DNA of 42,470 nt from Arenimonas fontis (GTDB taxonomy: Bacteria; Pseudomonadota; Gammaproteobacteria; Xanthomonadales; Xanthomonadaceae): NCBI RefSeq assembly GCF_008386465.1, contig NZ_VUOD01000013.1, forward strand, positions 1 to 42,470, given 5' to 3'. The notes under the pieces were generated by a model. The model saw only the letters and a program-made list of their open reading frames with translations, had not been told where the DNA came from and ran no database searches. Each line of letters opens with the position of its first letter. Positions within the stretch are counted from its first letter, which is position 1. Below are positions 36,716 to 42,470 of this stretch, in pieces. The position numbers and the translations under genes were made by a program.

Positions 36716-37449
36716 TCCGCCTGGTCGGTTTCGACGGCGACGACACGCTCTGGCACAGCGAGGGCTATTACCGGCAGGCCCAGGCCGAGTTCGAGGCCAT
36801 CGTCGGCAAGTACGTGGACCTGGCCGACGCCAACCTGCACGAGCGCCTGCTGCAGGTCGAACGCAGCAACCTCAAGCTGTTCGGCTACGGCGCCAAGGGC
36901 ATGGCCCTGTCCATGATCGAGGCAGCGGTGGCGGTCACGCACGAGAAGATCAGCGCTACCGACCTGCACCGGATCGTAGGCATCGGCAAGGGCGTGCTGG
37001 CGCATCCGGTGGAGCTGCTGCCGGACATCCGCGCCGCGGTGGAGGAGGTGGCGCAGAGTCATCCGGTGGTGCTGATCACCAAGGGTGACCTTTTCCATCA
37101 GGAAGCCAAAGTCGCCGCTTCCGGCCTGTCCGACCTGTTCCGCCGCATCGAGATCGTTTCGGAGAAGGACCGGGCGACCTACACCCGCCTGTTCGCCGAG
37201 TTCGGCGTGCAGCCGGAGGGTTTCGTCATGGTCGGCAACTCGCTGCGCTCGGACATCGAGCCGGTGCTGCGACTGGGCGGCTGGGGCGTGCACATGCCCT
37301 ACCACGTCACCTGGGCGCACGAGCAGGAACATGGCGTGACCGACGCCGATGCCGGCCGCATGGTGCGGGTGGACAGCGCCGCGGCGATTCCCGCTGCGAT
37401 CGGCGAACTGCACCAGCGCGCCCTGGCCCGGCTGCGCGGCCGCGGCTGA
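36712..37449 (+). CDS. HAD-superfamily hydrolase
   Basis: 245 residues. Nucleophile Asp8 and acid/base Asp10 in VGFDGDDTLWHSE, motif II in VVLITKGDLFHQE, a Lys before KDRATYTRLF for motif III, and motif IV MVGNSLRSDIEP. The substrate is unknown; the GDDTLW variety resembles YfnB-like and 5'-nucleotidase-like members. It has about 80 residues of helical cap (EFEAIVGKYVDLADANLHER) and is paired with the lipoprotein gene. Confidence 0.9.
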   Translation: MIRLVGFDGDDTLWHSEGYYRQAQAEFEAIVGKYVDLADANLHERLLQVERSNLKLFGYGAKGMALSMIEAAVAVTHEKISATDLHRIVGIGKGVLAHPVELLPDIRAAVEEVAQSHPVVLITKGDLFHQEAKVAASGLSDLFRRIEIVSEKDRATYTRLFAEFGVQPEGFVMVGNSLRSDIEPVLRLGGWGVHMPYHVTWAHEQEHGVTDADAGRMVRVDSAAAIPAAIGELHQRALARLRGRG

Positions 37450-37465
37450 GGCGGGCGCGGCGCCC

Positions 37466-38242
37466 TCAGTCGGCCGGGGACCAGCCCAGGCCGATCATCA
37501 CCGAGCTGGCGTGATCGCGTTCGACGATCGGGCTGTCGGCGATCTCGCCGGGATAGCGGCTGTGGCCGATACGTGCGAACAGGCTCCAGCGCGGGCCCAG
37601 CCTGCGTTCCACCAGCAGCGAGAGTTCGGCTACCAGGGCAGTATCGCCTTCGTAGGCGGGCCGGTCGGGCAGGGCCTCGCCGGGACGCACGCCGTAGTAG
37701 TAGTCCACCAGGTCGGCATCCTGCCAGCGCAGGGCCAGCGCCGGCAGGAAGCCCCAGCCACCGCGGCGGAACGGCAGGCCCCAGGTCAGGCTGGCCTCGC
37801 GGCCGCCGCTGCGGTCGAGCGCATCCTGCAGCAGGGCCAGCTCGATGCCGCCCAGCGGCGTGCGCCAGGTCGCCGCCAGGCCCAGGTCCAGGCTGGACCT
37901 GCGCCGGGCCATGCCGGCCAGCGCCGGCGAATCCTTGGCTTCGTAGCCGTTGAGGCGGGCCTGGGCGAGACCGGCCAGTTCGAAATCGTCCCTGTCCACG
38001 AAGCGCCAGCCGGCGCGCAAGCCGCGCAGGTAGGCGCGCTCGCCCTCGAAGCGGACCAGCGGCACCAGCAAGGGGTCGCGATCGATGTCGGCGTAGGGAT
38101 CGGCGCGATCGATCAGCAGGCCGCCGAAGGTCCAGCGCGGCGGCCCCTTGCGGTCTTCCCCGCGGCCGCCGTCCTGCGCCGCGACAGGCGGGGCGGCGAG
38201 GGCGATCGCAGCGATCAGGCAGCCGAGGGCGATGCTACGCAT
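37466..38242 (-). CDS. MipA/OmpV-family outer-membrane protein
   Basis: 258 residues. Signal peptide at about 1-22 (MRSIALGCLIAAIALAAPPV, then AA cleavage), then alternating beta strands typical of a 10- to 12-strand barrel. Family landmarks are VPLVRFEGERAYLRGLRAGW near the N-terminus, the DYYYGVRPGEA segment, and a C-terminal strand ending SSVMIGLGWSPAD. MipA of E. coli scaffolds murein enzymes; OmpV-type members are porins. The specific role here is unknown. It has 114 bases to the next minus-strand gene and is convergent with the HAD gene. Confidence 0.88.
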   Translation of the reverse strand: MRSIALGCLIAAIALAAPPVAAQDGGRGEDRKGPPRWTFGGLLIDRADPYADIDRDPLLVPLVRFEGERAYLRGLRAGWRFVDRDDFELAGLAQARLNGYEAKDSPALAGMARRRSSLDLGLAATWRTPLGGIELALLQDALDRSGGREASLTWGLPFRRGGWGFLPALALRWQDADLVDYYYGVRPGEALPDRPAYEGDTALVAELSLLVERRLGPRWSLFARIGHSRYPGEIADSPIVERDHASSVMIGLGWSPAD

Positions 38243-38307
38243 GGACGTTCCTGGAGGGATCCGGGATGCCCCAGCCTAAGGGCCTGCCCGTGTGGTCAGC
38301 GTGAGCG

Positions 38308-38343
38308 TCCCGGGCGCCGGCCGCAAGCCCTCGGCGCCCGGGA
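38308..38343 (-). terminator. Long stem-loop downstream of tonB
   Basis: A perfect 12-bp inverted repeat (TCCCGGGCGCCG / CGGCGCCCGGGA) with a 12-base loop, 14 bases beyond the tonB stop. No T-run is present on either strand. The most likely role is 3'-end formation or protection of the tonB mRNA. Confidence 0.55.
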
Positions 38344-38357
38344 GGCGCTCAGGGCGA

Positions 38358-39014
38358 TCAGGGCAGGCTGAACCGGATCGGCACCAGGGCATAGGCGGCG
38401 ATGGCGCGGCCCTGATGCCGGGCCGGATGGAATCGCCAGCGGTTCAGCACCTGCTCGCGGGCGGCGCGGTCGAGCTCGCGATGGCCGCTGCTGCGCTCGA
38501 TCTCCACCGACTGCGGCTGGCCGTGTTCGTCCACCAGGACCCGCAGCCAGACCGTGCCTTCGTGGCCGGCGCGCAGGGATGAACGCGGATAACGCGGCGC
38601 CGGCGCGACATCGTAGGCCAGCTGGGCCAGTTGCGGCGGGCCGGGATCGTAAGTGTCGGCCGCCGGCGTGGCCTCCTCGCCGGCTTCGCCGAGGATCTCA
38701 CCGCTCTCGAACACCGGTGCCGGGTCGGTCTGCACCGGCGCCAGCACCGGTGCCGGCCCCGGGCTCGGCCGTGGCACCGGCCGCCGCGGTATCTGTTCCG
38801 GCGGCGGCTGCGGTGGCCTGGGCAGCGCCGCCGGCCGCAGCTCGACCGGCACCACGCTCATCTCGCGGATCGGGCGTTCCGGCGGCGACCAGGCGCTGGG
38901 CGTCATCAGCACGCCGAAGGCCAGGGCGTGCAGGGCGATCACCAGACTGGTGCCGGCGATGCGCTTGCCGTCGAGTCCGGCGAAGGGAGAAGGCTGGGCG
39001 AGGTTGCGGACCAT
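38358..39014 (-). CDS. tonB: Energy transducer TonB
   Basis: 218 residues. TonB couples the ExbBD proton motor to outer-membrane receptors. A membrane helix lies at about residues 20-40 (TSLVIALHALAFGVLMT), then a Pro-rich periplasmic stretch (about 60-95; PRPPQPPPEQIPRRPVPRPS) and the C-terminal TonB domain with YPRSSLRAGHEGTVWLRVLV and LNRWRFHPA. The ATG at 39014 has an ideal GGAGG 6 bases upstream, so the longer open frame to 39257 is not used. No exbB/exbD is in the window. It is divergent from the NlpE-like gene. Confidence 0.92.
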   Translation of the reverse strand: MVRNLAQPSPFAGLDGKRIAGTSLVIALHALAFGVLMTPSAWSPPERPIREMSVVPVELRPAALPRPPQPPPEQIPRRPVPRPSPGPAPVLAPVQTDPAPVFESGEILGEAGEEATPAADTYDPGPPQLAQLAYDVAPAPRYPRSSLRAGHEGTVWLRVLVDEHGQPQSVEIERSSGHRELDRAAREQVLNRWRFHPARHQGRAIAAYALVPIRFSLP

Positions 39015-39124
39015 GGGACACCTCCTGGCGTGGCGGGCATCTCCATGAACGCGTAGCGGCACTGAACGGGGTTTGAGCCGCGCCGCTCGTGCCGGTGCCG
39101 GGATGGGGCTAGCATGGGCGGCTG

Positions 39125-39589
39125 ATGAGCCCCGTTCCGACATCGCGTTCCCGTGTTCTTCGGCCGCTGTTGCTGGCGCTCCTGCTGGCAGCGTGCGGGC
39201 GCGAGCAGGCCGGGCAGGAAGAGGCTGCCGCAGGCGTGCCGGGCGATGCACCGGCACTGGCGCAGGGCGGCGATTTCGATCGCCAGTGGTTCGGGGTGCT
39301 GCCCTGCGCCGATTGCGACGGCATCCAGACCCGGCTGCGGCTGCTGCGCGAGGACGGCGAGCACCGGTTCGAGCTCGAAGAGCGTTACCTCGGCGACGAT
39401 GTGGCGCCCGCCTTCAGCCAGCAGGGCCGGTGGCAGGAACAGGAACGTGGGGGCCGGCCCGAATACCTGCTCGACCCCGAGGGTGCCCGCCTACGGCTGC
39501 GCCCGCTGGAGGACGGCAGCCTGGAGCTGTTGGGCCCGGATGGCGAGCCGCTGTCGCAAGGCCCGGAGTACCGCCTGGGCCGACTTTAA
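39125..39589 (+). CDS. NlpE-like lipoprotein
   Basis: 154 residues. Type II leader with lipobox LLAAC at about residue 24. The mature part contains WFGVLPCADCDGIQTRLRLL, the hallmark of the NlpE N-terminal domain, whose CxxC may bind copper or act as redox sensor. The downstream part is beta-rich (YLLDPEGARLRLRPLEDG). E. coli NlpE signals surface contact and lipoprotein stress to Cpx; here the C-terminal domain of NlpE is absent, so the protein is a single-domain relative. ATG 39125 is 110 bases from the divergent tonB start. Confidence 0.88.
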   Translation: MSPVPTSRSRVLRPLLLALLLAACGREQAGQEEAAAGVPGDAPALAQGGDFDRQWFGVLPCADCDGIQTRLRLLREDGEHRFELEERYLGDDVAPAFSQQGRWQEQERGGRPEYLLDPEGARLRLRPLEDGSLELLGPDGEPLSQGPEYRLGRL

Positions 39590-39644
39590 GCCAGGATTCA
39601 CCCGCCTCCGCCAGACTGCCGGCGGGATCTTCTGGAGCGAGCCC

Positions 39645-40205
39645 ATGAAAACCGGAATCATCGGAATCGTGCTGGGTCTGGGCCTGGCCTGGTCGGCCGG
39701 CGCGCAGGCCATCGACAACTTCGTCTTCGGCTTCAGCCCGCGCACCGGCGACGCCTTCGTGGACGCGCAGCTCGGCGACATCAACGTGTTCGCCGCCGGC
39801 AATACCGACGGATTCATCGACGAGGTGGTGGTCGGCTTCGGTGCGCCACGTTACCTGGTGCGCGAGTACTACTACGACCGCCGCTGGGCGCCGGGCGACA
39901 TCTATTACGCCTGCGCCATCGCCTACCACCTGGGCCGGCCCTGCCTGGACATCCTGCGCATCTACGAGCGCGACCATGCGCAGGGCTGGGGCGTGATCGC
40001 CCAGCGGCTGGGCATCAAGCCGGGCTCGCCGGCCTTCCACGCGCTCAAGGGCCATGTCGGCAAGGGCCATGGCCGGATGCAGGGCAATGCCGGGCGCGGC
40101 GGTCCGCCGGCGGCCTCGGGCAAGGGCGGCAAGCCCGCCGGTGGCCCGCCTCCGGGCAAGGGCCAGGAAAAGGGCGGCAAGGGCAAGGGCAACGGCCGCG
40201 GCTGA
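39645..40205 (+). CDS. Secreted protein with Gly/Lys-rich tail, unknown function
   Basis: 186 residues. Signal peptide (MKTGIIGIVLGLGLAWSAGAQA) cleaved before Ile23. Residues about 25-130 form a soluble domain with YYYDRRWAPGDIYYACAIAY and RPCLDILRIYERDHAQGW, containing two Cys. Residues about 135-186 are a low-complexity Gly/Lys/Pro tail (GKGGKPAGGPPPGKGQEKGG). I do not recognise the family. The tail is positively charged and could bind cell wall or nucleic acid; this is inference from composition only. A terminator follows. Confidence 0.82.
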   Translation: MKTGIIGIVLGLGLAWSAGAQAIDNFVFGFSPRTGDAFVDAQLGDINVFAAGNTDGFIDEVVVGFGAPRYLVREYYYDRRWAPGDIYYACAIAYHLGRPCLDILRIYERDHAQGWGVIAQRLGIKPGSPAFHALKGHVGKGHGRMQGNAGRGGPPAASGKGGKPAGGPPPGKGQEKGGKGKGNGRG

Positions 40206-40236
40206 GCCTCGCGCGGCACCTTTCCAGGTGGCGAAC

Positions 40237-40264
40237 GAAGCGGCGGCCATCGGGCCGCCGCTTC
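40237..40264. terminator. Terminator between convergent genes
   Basis: A perfect 12-bp stem (GAAGCGGCGGCC / GGCCGCCGCTTC) with a 4-base ATCG loop, 32 bases after the secreted-protein stop and 24 bases before the SDR pseudogene end. On the plus strand it is followed by CGTTTCC, a weak U-tract; likely shared by both transcripts. Confidence 0.7.
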
Positions 40265-40287
40265 CGTTTCCGCGCCCGTGGCGGCGC

Positions 40288-40841
40288 TCAGCGGGCGGTG
40301 TAGCCGCCGTCTATGACCAGCTCGGCGCCGGTGACGAACTTGCTCTCGTCGCTGGCCAGGTAGACCACGCCCCAGGCAATGTCGTCGGGTTCGCCCATGT
40401 GGCCCAGCGGATGCAGGCGGCCGACCTCGGCGCGGGCCGCGTCCAGGTCGGTGGCGCCGCTGGCCTTGAGGTGGTTTTCCACCATCGGCGTCCAGATGTA
40501 ACCCGGGTGCACCGAGTTCACCCGGATGCGGTCGGGGGCGTAGATCATGGCGTCGGTCTTGGCCATCAGCCGCACCGCGCCCTTGCTGGCGTGGTAGGCC
40601 GGCACGTCCGGCGCGCCGACCAGGCCGTAGATCGAGGACAGGTGGATGATGCTGCCGTGGCCGGCCCGTCGCATGTGCGGGATGGCGTGCTTGCTGCAGA
40701 ACAGGACGCCCTTGACGTTTACCGCCTGCACGCGGTCCCACTCTTCCTCGCTGATTCTTCCGCCAGCCGCTCGGCGCAGGCGCGGCCGATGCCGAGCGCG
40801 CCGCCGGTAACGATGCAGACCTTGCCTTTGACCCGGTTCAT
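40288..40841 (-). pseudogene. Short-chain dehydrogenase, disrupted by internal deletion and frameshift
   Basis: The start at 40841 reads MNRVKGKVCIVTGGALGIGR, then ACAERLAEE: a normal SDR NAD(P)-binding N-terminus (TGxxxGIG). Near 40753-40762 the frame shifts by one and the remaining part continues from the middle of the family (ISEEEWDRVQAVNVKG) to the end (GGYTAR). About 80-90 residues with the NNAG motif are missing between these points. Ser in IIHLSSIYG and Tyr/Lys in YHASKG are still present. The product cannot be functional. The parent would be about 250 residues, close to cyclopentanol or hydroxysteroid dehydrogenase-like SDRs. Confidence 0.88.
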
Positions 40842-40956
40842 GGCCGTGCTCCGGTCGGAGGGTGAGGGCAGTCTGCGTCCGGGAGGTGCCGGGAGCCTTG
40901 ATCGAGGTCAGGTTCGCGGGGGTGGCGGCGTCCGGGCCGTTCCGGCGCTGACACGA

Positions 40957-40987
40957 CGCCACCGGGCCCGAGGCCGGGCCGGTGGCG
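40957..40987. repeat. Long stem-loop upstream of dusA
   Basis: CGCCACCGG at 40957-40965 pairs with CCGGTGGCG at 40979-40987, and an inner CCCG/CGGG extends the stem with one bulged G. It lies in the 215-base region between the SDR pseudogene and dusA, which holds no gene I can support. It may be an old terminator or an operator; no T-run. Confidence 0.5.
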
Positions 40988-41056
40988 CTCCGCTCGCCGG
41001 TACCGCGGCGCCCGGAACACGCCTGCCTGGCGTCGGGGCATGGCATCCTAGGGCCC

Positions 41057-41152
41057 ATGCATACGACCCCCGACGCCGGCGCTGCCGGCCAGTGGCGCCT
41101 GTCGGTCGCCCCGATGATGGACTGGACAAACAAGAGACATTTTCCTCTGTAA
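41057..41152 (+). pseudogene. dusA: 5' fragment of dusA (tRNA-dihydrouridine synthase A)
   Basis: 31 codons. The first 24 read MHTTPDAGAAGQWRLSVAPM, then MDWT, the invariant start of DusA (RxSVAPMxDWTDRHCR). After Trp-Thr the expected Asp-Arg-His-Cys-Arg is replaced by NKRHFPL and a stop. DusA makes dihydrouridine at tRNA positions 20/20a. The break is abrupt and coincides with a drop to AT-rich sequence. The original full gene, if still present, must continue beyond the right end of the element. Confidence 0.9.
41108..41128 (+). other. Predicted attachment site (left junction) of a dusA integrative element
   Basis: The junction lies within the bases GCCCCGATGATGGACTGGAC, the conserved 5' end of dusA used by the dusA-associated integrases described for Proteobacteria (established knowledge). 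Upstream is normal chromosome; downstream GC falls from about 70-75% to about 50-58%, and no homology to dusA remains. Exact core ends cannot be set without the other junction. Confidence 0.7.
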
Positions 41153-41272
41153 AGCAATAACTTACGTTAATTATTTAGTTACATGTAGCATCCGTGGTGC
41201 ACCGTGGCTGTCGCAACCCCTGAGGAGGGCTCACTTGACCATTCCCTCTCCGCAGTGCGTAGTGAACCCAAC

Positions 41273-42001
41273 ATGGACAACAAGCGAACCGTCACGTTCC
41301 GGCTGAAGGGGAAGTTCCCCAGCGACTTCAGCATTGAACGAATCGCCCAGTACCTGCGCGCAGTCTCGGCACTTGTCGGGGACGACGGCGTGCGTCTTCA
41401 GAAAATTGGTCGAGGCAGCGTTAATTTCGCCCTAGAGGTCCCGGCTGCGAACTATCCCGCCGTCGTGTACCGGGTTGGGCAAGCCAAGAATCCACAATTA
41501 GCCGACCCAAAAGCAGCTAGGGCGGCAGTTGAACTTGAAACGATGATCAGCGCCGACCAGGTCACCGCTGAGGTACTCACAGGTCGCACGAAGATCCTCC
41601 AGTTGTTCGGCTACCGCATTGGGGATGCTGCGCGAATCGGGCCAATTGCGCAGTCCGTGTCGGTTCGTGGGCGGATCCTTGGCCTCGAAGGAAAAGATCG
41701 GACCAAACATGCTCGCGTTGAAGAGTACGGAACCCAGCGAGAGTTCTCGGCTGAAATCGTAGACGAAGGACTCGCGAACAGGCTCAAGGATTATCTTTGG
41801 GGCGAAGTGATTGAGCTAAAGGGGACCGCGCGGCTGATACGGACGGCCGAAGGGAGATGGGAGACCAAGTCGTTTCGTTTGGAAGCAATCGCCGAACTAG
41901 GTCTTGCTCGTTTCTCTGAAGTAGCCGCGAGCCTCCGAGGCGAGATGAACGAAGATGCCCTTACAGAGCTGGCGAGGCAGTTGGTCCGGGGGAGGCACTG
42001 A
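41273..42001 (+). CDS. Uncharacterised protein, first gene of a PIN-linked unit in the dusA element
   Basis: 242 residues from ATG 41273; GTG codons at 41204 and 41255 are alternative starts and no ribosome binding site decides. I do not recognise a named family. The N-terminal part (about 1-65) looks like strand-helix-strand with RLKGKFPSDFSIERIAQYLR and IGRGSVNFALEV. The C-terminal part (about 145-215) alternates strands and one helix, VRGRILGLEGKDRTKHARV and GEVIELKGTARLIRTAEGRW, consistent with a small OB-like barrel; that is inference. It overlaps the PIN gene by one base (TGATG), so both form one unit. GC and codon use (AGA, TTA, CTA) differ from the chromosome. Confidence 0.8.
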   Translation: MDNKRTVTFRLKGKFPSDFSIERIAQYLRAVSALVGDDGVRLQKIGRGSVNFALEVPAANYPAVVYRVGQAKNPQLADPKAARAAVELETMISADQVTAEVLTGRTKILQLFGYRIGDAARIGPIAQSVSVRGRILGLEGKDRTKHARVEEYGTQREFSAEIVDEGLANRLKDYLWGEVIELKGTARLIRTAEGRWETKSFRLEAIAELGLARFSEVAASLRGEMNEDALTELARQLVRGRH

Positions 42002-42369
42002 TGCGCGTCGTGGTAGATGCAAGCGTACTCATCTACTTGATCTACCCCAACGCGCCGGCCCCCAAGAATTCCACGGGAACTGGTGTGGTCACTCATTGTC
42101 GTGAGCGAATCGAAGGGCTTCTTGAAGCGCTCGATGAAGACGGGACAGAGGTCATTGTTCCTACGCCGGTGCTTTCTGAGCTTCTAATCAGGTCGTCTGG
42201 AAAAGAGCAGGAAGTCATCGCAATCTTGAGTGGCAAGCGGTCTGTGGTTGTCGCTGAGTTCGACGATCGTGCAGCGATAGAGAATGCGATGCTTCGGCGC
42301 TCGGCGGCTGCCAAGAAGCCATTCTTGCCGGCCAAAAAAGAAGGCCTCTTTTCAATTTCGAGTGGGTAA
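42001..42369 (+). CDS. PIN-domain nuclease, truncated by an insertion sequence
   Basis: 122 codons, of which about 114 are native. PIN domains are metal-dependent RNases, typical of VapC toxins. First acidic motif: VVVDASVLIYLI with Asp6. Second: VPTPVLSELLIR with Glu60. Then EFDDRAAIENAM around Asp88/89, typical of an about 150-residue PIN subfamily. The expected last block with the third and fourth acidic residues (FDRQI... and SDD type) is missing: from base 42343 on, the sequence encodes GLFSISSG and a stop that belong to the inserted element. The gene is thus probably inactive in this copy. It overlaps its partner gene by one base. Confidence 0.85.
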   Translation: MRVVVDASVLIYLIYPNAPAPKNSTGTGVVTHCRERIEGLLEALDEDGTEVIVPTPVLSELLIRSSGKEQEVIAILSGKRSVVVAEFDDRAAIENAMLRRSAAAKKPFLPAKKEGLFSISSG

Positions 42370-42470
42370 GCTGGACCTGAGCAGGTACGGGATCGGGTAT
42401 GACTGACAAGCTGTTTGAGGCTGCCTTGGGGGTCTCTCCGCCGTGGCAGGTGACGGGCGCGGACTTCGAT
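42343..42470 (+). mobile_element. Left end of an ISL3-family insertion sequence
   Basis: From 42343 the sequence GGCCTCTTTTCAATTTCGAG has the form of ISL3 terminal repeats (GG at the tip, then TCTTT and an A/T-rich part). It is directly preceded by AAAAAGAA (42335-42342), an A/T-rich octamer that would suit the 8-base target duplication of this family. The transposase gene starts 56 bases inside. The right end is outside the window, so repeat and duplication are not confirmed. Confidence 0.7.
42399..42470 (+). CDS. ISL3-family transposase, N-terminal fragment
   Basis: 24 codons to the window end: MTDKLFEAALGVSPPWQVTG, then ADFD. The pattern LFxAALGhxxPWxVxxxDFD is the typical N-terminus of ISL3 transposases. 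The zinc-finger, HTH and DDE parts must lie to the right. The gene is cut by the window edge, not by mutation. No strong ribosome binding site is visible (GGGATCGGGT upstream). Confidence 0.88.
   Translation, partial: MTDKLFEAALGVSPPWQVTGADFD

Noticed and set aside
38581-38598. ATGAACGCGGATAACGCGG as another dispersed repeat copy
   Set aside because: It lies within the conserved TonB C-terminal domain coding sequence (YPRSS region), so chance codon use explains it.
40838-41041. Small minus-strand frame upstream of the SDR pseudogene
   Set aside because: It is Arg/Pro/Gly-rich, overlaps the hairpin region and has no homology that I can see.

Overview
The window is a GC-rich (roughly 70% by hand count of sample lines) gammaproteobacterial chromosome segment. 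Gene content and order point to the Xanthomonadales/Lysobacterales: mreBCD-mrdA-rodA-mltB-rlpA-dacA-ybeD-lipB-lipA in one run, a class II ribonucleotide reductase split into NrdJa and NrdJb, DUF4124-type secreted proteins, TonB and MipA/OmpV. This is inference from families and synteny; no marker gene allows a species call.

Layout. 1-124: 3' end of a 5S rRNA and its terminator, so an rRNA operon lies to the left. 480-1418 (minus): PfkB sugar/nucleoside kinase. 1518-12453 (plus): cell-elongation genes (MreB/C/D scaffold, PBP2, RodA), a lytic transglycosylase, RlpA, the D,D-carboxypeptidase DacA, then YbeD and the lipoate pair LipB/LipA, mostly with ATGA-type overlaps. 12554-16522 (plus): tail-specific protease Prc, an Ada-like AraC/methyltransferase fusion and a drug/metabolite transporter. 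16571-26897 (minus): RarD, a four-gene HlyD/ABC exporter operon, an M17 aminopeptidase, a HAD phosphatase, a small YqjD/YqjE-like membrane trio and a DegQ/DegP protease. 27111-32110 (plus): the ribonucleotide reductase locus, with a TTGACA promoter, a probable NrdR box, nrdJa carrying a 374-residue homing-endonuclease intein placed directly before the radical cysteine, a histone-H1-like Lys/Ala-rich gene, nrdJb and a terminator. 32153-40205: mixed small genes (two DUF4124-like proteins, SH3-like, DUF2007, GNAT, EamA, lipoproteins, HAD, MipA, TonB, NlpE-like). 40288-40841 (minus): an SDR dehydrogenase destroyed by an internal deletion.

The right end is the accessory part. At 41057 the start of dusA (tRNA-dihydrouridine synthase A) runs for only 24 recognisable codons and then breaks into AT-richer DNA at the conserved MMDWT site, a known target of integrative elements. 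The first cargo is a two-gene overlapping unit: an uncharacterised ~242-residue protein and a PIN-domain nuclease. The nuclease gene is cut before its last acidic motif by what looks like the left end of an ISL3-family insertion sequence, whose transposase begins at 42399 and leaves the window. The uncharacterised protein/PIN unit in the dusA element is the best candidate here for an undescribed system; the intein at the radical cysteine and the H1-like gene between nrdJa and nrdJb are the next most interesting.
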